Below, one piece after another: positions 24,751-31,847 of a DNA stretch of 64,000 nucleotides. The notes under the pieces were generated by a model, which saw nothing but the letters and a program-made list of their open reading frames with translations, was not told the origin of the DNA and made no database searches. The DNA lies in contig NZ_JACFYF010000003.1 of assembly GCF_014050145.1 (NCBI RefSeq), positions 293,184 to 357,183 of the forward strand, written 5' to 3'. A program made the position numbers and the translations under genes. The first letter of the stretch is position 1, and each line of letters starts with the position of its first letter. The DNA comes from Vibrio marinisediminis. Its GTDB lineage: Bacteria > Pseudomonadota > Gammaproteobacteria > Enterobacterales > Vibrionaceae.

Positions 24751-25860
24751 TTAAATGTTGCCGAGATTAAAATCTTTCTGGAAGTAGAGTACTTTTTGCA
24801 AATATCGACGAGCTTCCCCTTTAGGGTGCTTAGTGGTTAATGTGTCGTATACCTGTCTTGGTGTCGAATTGTTTAACTTCACCATTGCACGCTTGCGATC
24901 GCTATCAAAAGCTGACAATACGCCACCCGTTCCGCCGTTGTAGGCTGAAATCATACTGAAATGCATTGAGGTTGGGTGCTTTACTTCCCTTAAGTAGCGA
25001 TTCTTAAGGATGTAGAAGTAAGCGGCACCGGTATCAATGTTATTGGCGGGATCAAACAAATACTCTTTGGTTGGAATGCCCGGCTTTTTCTTCACTAAGT
25101 TAAATACGTCAGCCCCTGCGGTTTTTGGGATCACCTGCATCAAGCCATAGGCACCAGCGTGGCTCACCGCGTAAGGGTTAAAGCTACTTTCAGTTTTGAT
25201 GATCGAGTAGATCAAATCTTCAGGTATATCGTAACGCTTTGCAGCATCACGAATAAGCCCAGCGTATTGGTATTCCCGTTGCTCTAGGTGATCATTCACC
25301 ATGGTGATTTCAACGTAGTGAGCCTGCCCGCGTTTAATCGGTTTGGTGCGCAGAGCATTCTCAATTAAATAGTTTGAATATCGATTGGCACGCCATTCCC
25401 ACTCAATCGGTTTACCTTCATGATCCAAAACTTGACCTAGCAAGAAAGGCTTGCCACGCAGTATCGCTTCTTTGTCACTAAATAGTTCAGCATGGGCAGG
25501 ATCCGCTGGCATCAATAACGTTTGTACGATCGCTTTTTGTAGCTTTTGTTCTGGTTGAGTCTGAGAGATGGTCGAGACATAAATCTTACCCGCATCAAAA
25601 TCGATATGAGCACGAGTATTGTAGCCGTCAAGGTACTTAACATAGCGATGTTTACCGGCTTCCACGAATTCATCTTCACCCCAGCGGTCTTTCGCCAGTT
25701 TGGCGACATAAGCTAATAGCTGGTTGATGCTCTGTTGGTTGTTGGTCGATGGAGCGACAACCGATGGTGGTGTCGCTGGGCAGTAGCAAGATGAATCTTG
25801 TTCAGGAGAAAGGGAGCATCCTCCAAGCAGCGCAAGCAGCAAATAGGTGAATTTTTTCAT
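24751..25860 (-). CDS. mltC: Membrane-bound lytic murein transglycosylase C
   Basis: The lipoprotein has 369 residues. MKKFTYLLLALLGGC gives a lipobox with Cys15, placing it on the outer membrane. A DUF3393-type N-terminal domain is followed by an SLT domain from about residue 190: DIPEDLIYSIIKTESSFNPYAVSHAGAYGLMQV, with the catalytic Glu in KTESSF. It cleaves peptidoglycan glycan strands to 1,6-anhydro products. The true start is ATG at 25860; a longer reading to 25998 would run into the dapD terminator. The ribosome site is weak. Confidence 0.93.
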   Translation of the reverse strand: MKKFTYLLLALLGGCSLSPEQDSSCYCPATPPSVVAPSTNNQQSINQLLAYVAKLAKDRWGEDEFVEAGKHRYVKYLDGYNTRAHIDFDAGKIYVSTISQTQPEQKLQKAIVQTLLMPADPAHAELFSDKEAILRGKPFLLGQVLDHEGKPIEWEWRANRYSNYLIENALRTKPIKRGQAHYVEITMVNDHLEQREYQYAGLIRDAAKRYDIPEDLIYSIIKTESSFNPYAVSHAGAYGLMQVIPKTAGADVFNLVKKKPGIPTKEYLFDPANNIDTGAAYFYILKNRYLREVKHPTSMHFSMISAYNGGTGGVLSAFDSDRKRAMVKLNNSTPRQVYDTLTTKHPKGEARRYLQKVLYFQKDFNLGNI

Positions 25861-25964
25861 TGTAATGATTTGGTTATCAGACCCTAGGTTATTGGTAACG
25901 TTAAGCGGGTTGATAATAAGTAGCGCAGAGGGGTTGTGATAATTAAATTTTTCTATGGTAATAA

Positions 25965-25993
25965 TAAAAATCCCCACACCGAAGTGTAGGGAT
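25965..25993 (-). terminator. Terminator of dapD
   Basis: ATCCCCACAC (25970-25979) pairs with GTGTAGGGAT (25984-25993) around CGAA with one mismatch; on the minus strand it is followed by TTTTTATT. It lies 29 bases after the dapD stop. Confidence 0.85.
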
Positions 25994-26021
25994 CTCAATC
26001 TAATTTAGCTTGGCAGCAATA

Positions 26022-27053
26022 TTAGTTGTTTTTGTGTAGTTCAGCGTTGAGTTCAACCGCGCTCTTGTTTGCCAAACATTCAATTTGACCAGTCACAGAG
26101 TTGCGACGGAACAGCAGATCAGAGACGCCAGCAAGGTCGCGAGCTTTCGCCATTTCGACTTCGTTGCCTTGTGAATCAAGCATGCGCACTTTAGAGCCAG
26201 CGGTTACATATAGACCTGATTCAATCGTACAACGGTCACCCATTGGGAAGCCAAGGCCTGCGTTTGCGCCTAGTAGTGAGTTTTCACCAATAGAGACAAC
26301 CACTTTACCGCCACCAGATAGTGTACCCATGATAGAGGCACCACCGCCGATGTCTGAACCGTTACCGACAACCACACCCGCAGAAATACGACCTTCAACC
26401 ATGCTCACACCTGTGGTACCGGCGTTAAAGTTGATAAAGCCTTCATGCATAACCGTTGTGCCTTCACCCACGTGCGCACCAAGACGTACACGAGAAGTAT
26501 CAGCAATACGAACGCCAGTTGGTACAACGTAGTCCACCATTTTCGGGAATTTGTCGACGCAATCAACGCTTAGCGCACGACCTGCAAGACGCGCTTCGAT
26601 TTGGCGCTCAGCCAGCTCAGGTAGATCAATAGGACCTTCGTTAGTCCAAGCGATATTGTGCAGTAGACCGAAGATACCATCTAGTACTGTGCCATGAGGC
26701 TTCACTAGGCGGTTAGAGATCAGCTGTAATTTTAGGAAACCTTCGGCAACAGATTGAGGTTGCTCATCCGTTGCTAGGATAACCAGTACAAGTGGCTGTG
26801 CTGACTCCGCTGCTTTCGCTGCAAAAGATGCGTTAGCAGCATCCCCATTAGCAGCAAAAACTGCCGCAAGTTCGGCACTTTGCTCAGCAGAGATTTCAAT
26901 TGCTTGGTTACCTTGCTCATAGCCTGCTACTGCAGCTAGCGCATTAACAACTGCGTCTGTAGGGTTAAGCGCTGGGTGTGGGAAAAATGCTTCAATGATT
27001 TTGCCATCACGGTTTTTTGTTGCAGTACCAAATGCTAGGGAAAAGAAAGCCAT
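26022..27053 (-). CDS. dapD: Tetrahydrodipicolinate N-succinyltransferase (Vibrio type)
   Basis: A 343-residue enzyme of lysine and diaminopimelate synthesis that transfers succinyl from succinyl-CoA to tetrahydrodipicolinate. The C-terminal half is a left-handed beta helix of hexapeptide repeats (TSRVRLGAHVGEGTTVMHEGFIN, GRISAGVVVGNGSDIGGGASIMG). It is longer than the 274-residue E. coli form and belongs to the other DapD class found in Vibrio and Pseudomonas. I chose ATG at 27053, six bases after GGAG, rather than the in-frame ATG at 27065. Confidence 0.93.
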   Translation of the reverse strand: MAFFSLAFGTATKNRDGKIIEAFFPHPALNPTDAVVNALAAVAGYEQGNQAIEISAEQSAELAAVFAANGDAANASFAAKAAESAQPLVLVILATDEQPQSVAEGFLKLQLISNRLVKPHGTVLDGIFGLLHNIAWTNEGPIDLPELAERQIEARLAGRALSVDCVDKFPKMVDYVVPTGVRIADTSRVRLGAHVGEGTTVMHEGFINFNAGTTGVSMVEGRISAGVVVGNGSDIGGGASIMGTLSGGGKVVVSIGENSLLGANAGLGFPMGDRCTIESGLYVTAGSKVRMLDSQGNEVEMAKARDLAGVSDLLFRRNSVTGQIECLANKSAVELNAELHKNN

Positions 27054-27239
27054 AGTCATCTCCATCTGTTGAGTCTTTTTGATCCTCGCCGATTCAATAG
27101 CAAGAACTTGGAATTTGTATGAGCATCATAATGACACTAAGGAACAGTGAAAAGAGATATAAACAAGAAAGTCCGTAGAAGGATACGCTTTGTCTGAATA
27201 GCGATAGTTTTGTCCGATTAGAGGTTTAATCAATCGCAG

Positions 27240-27280
27240 AAAAAGTCTATATGCAGAGCCAATGAAGGCTCTCCATATAG
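27240..27280 (-). terminator. Terminator of the GGGtGRT unit
   Basis: CTATATGCAGAGCC (27247-27260) pairs with GGCTCTCCATATAG (27267-27280) with one mismatch; read on the minus strand the stem is followed by ACTTTTTC. It is 15 bases past the GGGtGRT stop codon. Confidence 0.85.
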
Positions 27281-27295
27281 AGATGAAAACAAGAG

Positions 27296-28288
27296 TTAAG
27301 CTTTTGCTCGATTCAACTCTCCAACGGCTACAGCCAGCGCCACTGTTGCCCCCACCATTGGGTTATTGCCCATGCCGATAAAGCCCATCATGGCAACATG
27401 CGCAGGGACTGAAGAGCTGCCAGCAAACTGTGCGTCGGCGTGCATTCGACCTAGAGTATCGGTCATGCCATAAGACGCTGGACCTGCTGCGACATTGTCA
27501 GGGTGCAATGTTCTGCCTGTGCCACCGCCAGAGGCGACCGAGAAATAAGGGTGACCCTGACGGATCCGCTCAGTTTTATAAATGCCAGCCACAGGGTGCT
27601 GGAATCGAGTAGGGTTAGTGGAGTTCCCAGTAATACTGACGTCAACTTGCTCACGGTGCATAATAGCAACCCCTTCGCGAACATCGTCAGCGCCGTAACA
27701 AAGAATCTCGCCTCTCACACCTTGGGAAAATCGACGACGTTCTACTTCATGCAACTCTCCGGTTTGATAGTCAAATTGAGTGCGAACGTAAGTAAACCCG
27801 TTGATGCGTGAGATAAGATATGCCGCATCTTTACCTAAACCATTTAGGATCACTTTTAATGGTGAACGACGAGACTTATTGACGTTAAGTGCAATTTTGA
27901 TAGCCCCTTCGGCGGCGGCAAAGGATTCATGTCCAGCAAGAAAGGCGAAGCATTGGCTCTCTTCATTGAGTAGTCTAGCGGCAAGTGCACCATGACCTAA
28001 ACCTACTTGGCGCTGTTCTGCAACACTGCCAGCTTTAGTGACCGCTTGTAAACCCTCGCCAATGATATGCGCGGCTTGTTCAGCGCTACGTGCTTGGCGA
28101 TAAATAGCCAGTGCGGTACCGAGAGCGTAAGCGTCAGCAGCGCTTTCAAATGCGATGGGTTGGGTATCAAGCACTAAGGCTTTGGCATCGATACCATGTT
28201 CCAAACAGTAGTGTTGTGCCTGTTGAAGAGAAGTAAGCTGCATTTCATTAAGTAGTTGAGTGATGGCTGGGGTATATTGAGTGTTCAT
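27296..28288 (-). CDS. GGGtGRT family protein
   Basis: The protein has 330 residues and carries the name-giving motif in VASGGGTGRTLHPDN near residues 265-280, followed by glycine-rich GMTDTLGRMHADAQFAG and MMGFIGMGNNPMVGATVALAV. The family has no established biochemical role that I know. It regularly occurs next to a NifU-like scaffold protein, as here: the upstream gene ends 16 bases before this start. I chose ATG at 28288 because GAGGAG precedes it by 8 bases; the longer reading would overlap the upstream gene. It is the second gene behind the fluoride-riboswitch-like leader. Confidence 0.85.
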   Translation of the reverse strand: MNTQYTPAITQLLNEMQLTSLQQAQHYCLEHGIDAKALVLDTQPIAFESAADAYALGTALAIYRQARSAEQAAHIIGEGLQAVTKAGSVAEQRQVGLGHGALAARLLNEESQCFAFLAGHESFAAAEGAIKIALNVNKSRRSPLKVILNGLGKDAAYLISRINGFTYVRTQFDYQTGELHEVERRRFSQGVRGEILCYGADDVREGVAIMHREQVDVSITGNSTNPTRFQHPVAGIYKTERIRQGHPYFSVASGGGTGRTLHPDNVAAGPASYGMTDTLGRMHADAQFAGSSSVPAHVAMMGFIGMGNNPMVGATVALAVAVGELNRAKA

Positions 28289-28304
28289 TTGGCTTCTCCT
28301 CAAA

Positions 28305-28997
28305 TTAAGCTTGGCGTGGATTGATGGTAGTGATGGCTTCATCGAAGCGACCGTAAGTACCAGTTGCCGCTATGGCTGCTTGGTCTGCGGGCACGCCTTC
28401 ATTGATGGCTTTCATCATCTTGCCTAAATTGAGATATTGATAACCAATTACTTCTCTGTTGTCGTCTAATGCCAGTTGAGTCACGTAGCCTTCTGCCAGT
28501 TCCATATAGCGGACGCCTTTGGCTTTGGTGGCATAGCTTGTGCCCACTTGGCTGCGCTGAGTTTGCCCTAAATCTTCCAATGCAGCGCCAATTTCTAGCC
28601 CACCTTCAGAGAAGGCAGATTGGCTACGACCATAAACAAACTGCAAGAAAATCTCACGCATCGCGACGTTTATTGCATCACAGACTAAGTCGGTATTGAG
28701 TGCTTCAAGAATGGTTTTACCAGTGAGGATCTCAGCCGCCATTGCAGCCGATTGGGTCATACCCGAGCAGCCAATGGTTTCAATTAACGCCTCTTCGATG
28801 ATGCCGTGTTTAACATTCAAGGTGAGTTTTGCCGCGCCTTGCTGCGGTGCGCACGCCCCCACGCCATGGCTTAAACCAGAAATTGCAATCACATCTTTAG
28901 GGCTGACCATTGCCCCTTCAATAGGAATAGGTGCTGAAGCATGGAGAGCACCCCGTTGAATAGGGCACATAGATTGGATTTCGTGTGAGTATTGCAT
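28305..28997 (-). CDS. NifU-like iron-sulfur cluster scaffold protein
   Basis: A 230-residue protein resembling the NifU/IscU N-terminal scaffold fold, with cysteines in VGACAPQQGAAK and IGCSGMTQSAAMAAEILTGKTILEAL; the latter is the typical scaffold segment. A further Cys is in MCPIQRG. Databases usually name such neighbours of GGGtGRT proteins 'iron-sulfur cluster assembly scaffold protein', but the function is not proven. GGGA nine bases before ATG gives the start. It forms a two-gene unit with the GGGtGRT gene and lies about 190 bases downstream of a riboswitch-like element. Confidence 0.8.
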   Translation of the reverse strand: MQYSHEIQSMCPIQRGALHASAPIPIEGAMVSPKDVIAISGLSHGVGACAPQQGAAKLTLNVKHGIIEEALIETIGCSGMTQSAAMAAEILTGKTILEALNTDLVCDAINVAMREIFLQFVYGRSQSAFSEGGLEIGAALEDLGQTQRSQVGTSYATKAKGVRYMELAEGYVTQLALDDNREVIGYQYLNLGKMMKAINEGVPADQAAIAATGTYGRFDEAITTINPRQA

Positions 28998-29145
28998 AAT
29001 GTTTTCCCAGTATAAGAAATCTATGCCGTAGTAGGCACAACAGGCGATTCGCTTTTGGATAAGCCAGTCGCTGGATATCTTTTTGATGTTGAGAAAACAG
29101 GTGGGGTTGGAGGAGAGTTAGCTTGATCACTACAGAACTCGTTCA

Positions 29146-29161
29146 GCTATTTATAAATAGC
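29146..29161. repeat. 16-base perfect palindrome in the leader of the GGGtGRT unit
   Basis: GCTATTTATAAATAGC is fully self-complementary and lies 30 bases downstream (minus strand) of the riboswitch-like element, after a second hairpin AACAGG-N4-CCTGTT (29168-29183). Neither is followed by a T run. Confidence 0.6.
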
Positions 29162-29190
29162 CGATCCAACAGGCAGACCTGTTTTCGTTT

Positions 29191-29256
29191 CTGTAGGAGT
29201 CATCAGCTATTGTTGCGGTTTTAACCCAAAGGTTAAGGTGGAACCCCATCACCGTG
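29191..29256 (-). ncRNA. Fluoride (crcB-type) riboswitch
   Basis: Read on the minus strand, the element starts GGTGATGGGGTTCCACC: a four-base stem GGTG/CACC enclosing the loop ATGGGGTTC. It ends GCTGATGACTCCTACAG. The loop bases GGGGT can pair with ACTCC to form the pseudoknot (one G-U pair). GGNGATGGNGTTCCNCC-TTAACC and TGATGACTCCTAC are the conserved parts of the crcB motif as I remember it. Between them is an extra TTAACC-TTT-GGGTTAA hairpin and a short stem before TGATG, so the P3 helix looks unusual. It starts within a few bases of the predicted transcription start. No exporter gene follows. Confidence 0.8.
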
Positions 29257-29261
29257 AAAGC

Positions 29262-29291
29262 ATCATAGCGCCGATAAAGTGTGATCTACAA
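29262..29291 (-). promoter_or_regulatory. Promoter of the riboswitch/GGGtGRT unit
   Basis: On the minus strand TTGTAG (29286-29291) and TATGAT (29262-29267) form a sigma-70-like pair with an 18-base spacer. Initiation about 7 bases later would begin right at the aptamer. A 9-bp inverted repeat CATAGCGCC (29264-29272) / GGCGCTATG (29327-29335) flanks the promoter. Confidence 0.55.
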
Positions 29292-29389
29292 TGGCTTTTA
29301 TAGACCGTATTGATCTAAAAACGAATGGCGCTATGTGGAAATCAATATATAACCAAGTAACCTCAATATGCTTAGTTCAGTAGAAATAA

Positions 29390-29418
29390 AAAAGCCCGAT
29401 GCGATACATCGGGCTTTT
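29390..29418 (-). terminator. Terminator of the peroxiredoxin gene
   Basis: AAAAGCCCGATG (29390-29401) pairs perfectly with CATCGGGCTTTT (29407-29418). On the minus strand the stem is followed by TTTTTTATT. It lies about 130 bases after the peroxiredoxin stop, and could act in both directions. Confidence 0.9.
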
Positions 29419-29550
29419 ACTTGAGACTTTACTATTACTGATTGGCGCTGCGCTTTTTCGCGCTTATGCTTTATTTGTCCAACCGATTACCCGTTGAGCG
29501 GGGGTAATAGCGAGTTAATTACTTAACTCGGTTTTGCGTCGCTGGCTAAA
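29419..29550 (-). other. Structured 3' untranslated region of the peroxiredoxin gene
   Basis: Between the prx stop and its terminator lie three further inverted repeats: CGAGTTAA-N4-TTAACTCG (29511-29530), ATTACCC-N9-GGGTAAT (29486-29508) and a short GCGC-N6-GCGC around 29446-29462. No ORF is evident. Such a long structured 3' tail could contain a processed small RNA; this is inference. Confidence 0.45.
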
Positions 29551-30159
29551 TTACTTAGCTAGGTCAGCAGAGTGCTCAGATAGGAACGCTGCTACACCTT
29601 TAGGTGATGCGTCCATACCTGCTTTGCCTTCTTCCCATTGTGCTGGGCATACTTCACCGTGTTTCTGGTGGAAGTTTAGAGCGTCAACCATACGTAGCAT
29701 TTCATCAATATTACGACCTAGTGGTAGGTCATTCACTACTTGGTGACGTACAAGACCATCTTCGTCGATTAGGAAAGAACCACGGAAAGCAACGCCAGCT
29801 TCTGGGTGCTCTACGTCGTATGCTTTACATACTTCGTGCTTAACGTCAGCAACAAGAGGGTATTTAACTTGACCGATACCGCCGTTCTCAACCGGCGTGT
29901 TACGCCATGCGTTGTGAGAGAACTGTGAATCGATAGAAACACCGATTACTTCAACGCCTTTTGCTTTGAAATCTTCAAAACGGTTGTCAAAAGCGATCAG
30001 CTCTGATGGGCAAACGAAAGTGAAATCTAGTGGGTAGAAGAAAACAACCGCTTTCTTACCTTTAGTGAATTCTGCAAAGTTGAAGCTATCAACGATTTCG
30101 CCGTTACCTAGAACAGCTGCTGCAGTAAAGTCAGGGGCTTGACGACCAACTAGTACCAT
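29551..30159 (-). CDS. prxA: Typical 2-Cys peroxiredoxin (AhpC/TSA family)
   Basis: A 202-residue peroxidase that reduces hydrogen peroxide and organic peroxides. The peroxidatic cysteine is Cys50 in FTFVCPSE and the resolving cysteine Cys171 in GEVCPAQW; the GVSIDSQFSH segment and conserved Arg follow the family. A third Cys111 is present. Length fits typical 2-Cys enzymes of the Prx1/AhpC group. It is divergent from the OxyR2 gene, separated by 199 bases. Codon use is strongly biased, as in highly expressed genes. Confidence 0.93.
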   Translation of the reverse strand: MVLVGRQAPDFTAAAVLGNGEIVDSFNFAEFTKGKKAVVFFYPLDFTFVCPSELIAFDNRFEDFKAKGVEVIGVSIDSQFSHNAWRNTPVENGGIGQVKYPLVADVKHEVCKAYDVEHPEAGVAFRGSFLIDEDGLVRHQVVNDLPLGRNIDEMLRMVDALNFHQKHGEVCPAQWEEGKAGMDASPKGVAAFLSEHSADLAK

Positions 30160-30358
30160 TTTTTTGCTCCTAAATATATGGTTAGTTCCGAATCGATAAA
30201 CTCTGTTTCGATTCAGTCCGTGTTTGTACGAGACAAACTATAGTACAGATTGTAGTATTGAAAAAAGCGAAATAAATAGATTAAGTTAATCGAAAAAAGC
30301 GATAAGATTTGATTCTGCTGATTCGATCACTGCCTGAGCAAAAGGTAACGATAAAACT
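30160..30358. promoter_or_regulatory. Divergent promoter region of prx and oxyR2
   Basis: This 199-base AT-rich gap separates the two divergent starts. It contains ATCGATAAAC/GTTTCGAT-like repeats near 30192-30216, and no ORF. OxyR binding is expected by analogy; I cannot delimit the site by eye. Confidence 0.5.
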
Positions 30359-31264
30359 ATGAATAAATGGCCCAGCCTTAAGCAACTGCATTATTTAGTC
30401 ACTTTGCATGAAACTCGCCACTTTAGTGATGCGGCAGAGAAGTGCTTTGTAAGCCAGTCGACATTAAGTAAAGGTATCCAAAACCTTGAAGAGTTGATTG
30501 GTTGCCCTCTGTATGAAAAGAAAGACAAAAAGAGCCCACTGGTTTTTACCCATGCGGGAGAGCTAGTGGTGCAGCAAGGGCGAGATTTATTGGCAAAAGG
30601 TCAAGATTTAGTTGAACTCGGTCTGCTTTGCCAAGGCGGAGATATGGAAGGGCAACTCAAAGTGGGCTGTATTCCGACTATTGCCCCTTTTTTGCTGTGT
30701 GATTTAGTGCAAGAGGTTAACCAACGCTTTCCTAGTTTGAATATGTTACTGCGGGAAGATACAACCACGAACCTTTTAGCGGCTTTGCGCCACGGTGAGC
30801 TTGATGTGCTTATTTTAGCTTTACCCGTAGAAATAGACGGTATGGACAGTAAGATTGTTGGTAGTGATCCGTTTCGTATGATCATTAGCCGTAATCAAGC
30901 CGAAGCGATTAAGGTGCCGATCCGTTACGCCGACTTACCTGATGAATTTGTTTTTCTATTAGAGAGAGAGCACTGTTTAACTGAGCACGCCGTATCTGCG
31001 TGTCAACTGACCGCTAAAGAGAAGATAAACCCATTCTCCGCGACGAGCCTGCATACCTTAGTGCAAATGGTGGCGAATGGTTTGGGTACCACCTTTATTC
31101 CGCAAATGGCGATTGATCATGGCTTGATTGATAATCAGAATTTAGTGGTCGTCGATCCACCAGGTCAGCAGGCCCATCGACATATTGGGTTGGTTTGGCG
31201 ACCAAGTTCTTCACGAGTTAACACATTTAATCAGTTGGCTGATGTGGTATCAGAGTTACTTTAG
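30359..31264 (+). CDS. oxyR2: OxyR-type peroxide sensor, OxyR2-like
   Basis: A 301-residue LysR-family regulator with HTH segment HFSDAAEKCFVSQSTLSKGI. The redox pair is Cys206 and Cys215 in REHCLTEHAVSAC, spaced exactly as Cys199 and Cys208 of E. coli OxyR. Residue 204 is Glu, where ordinary OxyR has Gly; from the literature I recall, V. vulnificus OxyR2 has this Glu204 and responds to very low peroxide. It is divergent from a 2-Cys peroxiredoxin gene, as in V. vulnificus (prx2-oxyR2) and V. cholerae. OxyR oxidised by peroxide would activate prx. Confidence 0.9.
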   Translation: MNKWPSLKQLHYLVTLHETRHFSDAAEKCFVSQSTLSKGIQNLEELIGCPLYEKKDKKSPLVFTHAGELVVQQGRDLLAKGQDLVELGLLCQGGDMEGQLKVGCIPTIAPFLLCDLVQEVNQRFPSLNMLLREDTTTNLLAALRHGELDVLILALPVEIDGMDSKIVGSDPFRMIISRNQAEAIKVPIRYADLPDEFVFLLEREHCLTEHAVSACQLTAKEKINPFSATSLHTLVQMVANGLGTTFIPQMAIDHGLIDNQNLVVVDPPGQQAHRHIGLVWRPSSSRVNTFNQLADVVSELL

Positions 31265-31847
31265 CAATAAGTATTAGCCGACGAATCGCACATATGACAC
31301 TTAAACGCACTGCTTCTGGTGCGTTTTTTAGTTTTTTATTCTAATGGTCAACTTTAACTTGTAAAATTTTACAGCAATTAATTTTTGAAGATTTCATGAA
31401 ATTGTGGAATTTCACATTGTTAATTTTACATATAAAATTTCCATCGCTGTTTGAATTTCTATTTGATACTTCACTTAACTGCTTGAGTTAAAAGATTAAA
31501 ACTAGTCATGTCATTATTCAAACGTGTGTTTGAATAAAATTTACACCCCAAATTACACTGAAATTAAATTACGTAACCAGTAACACTTTGAGGTGGTTGG
31601 GTATCCGTTTTTCCACTACCGAATAAAACTTCAAACTTCACTTCCCCCCTTTTTCTAATAACTCTGCTGAGGTAATTTAAATAAAGGCTCAGTAAGACTT
31701 ATGTCTAGATTGATTTCAGCAACCAAATCATCAATTGTAGAGCCTAAGAGCGCAGTCGAAGTCGTCTTAGAATGTCGGAAATACAAATGGAAATGTCGTC
31801 TGTAAGTTACAAATGTAATTACGGTGACAGATTTAAAGGAAGAAACC
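31265..31847. promoter_or_regulatory. Long AT-rich regulatory region upstream of aceBA
   Basis: Apart from the oxyR2 terminator these 583 bases have no convincing gene. Two inverted repeats stand out: TGAAATT-GTGG-AATTTCA (31397-31414) and TATTCAAAC-GTGT-GTTTGAATA (31515-31536). The region just before aceB has ribosome site AAGGAAG. Regulation of the glyoxylate shunt by a repressor of the IclR or FadR kind is known in other bacteria; neither repeat matches those consensus sites clearly. Confidence 0.5.
31303..31329 (+). terminator. Terminator of oxyR2
   Basis: AAACGCAC (31303-31310) pairs with GTGCGTTT (31319-31326), followed by T. It is 38 bases after the stop codon. Confidence 0.85.

Noticed and set aside
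25861-25998. N-terminal extension of mltC
   Set aside because: It would place the start inside the dapD terminator and hide the lipoprotein signal MKKFTYLLLALLGGC.
26101-26532. 143-residue reading frame antisense to dapD
   Set aside because: Shadow frame over the hexapeptide repeats; low-complexity Pro/Ser/Thr product.
28918-29130. 70-residue frame in the leader of the GGGtGRT unit
   Set aside because: Begins at a GTG without ribosome site and overlaps the scaffold gene start by 80 bases; would matter only if translation of the leader were shown.
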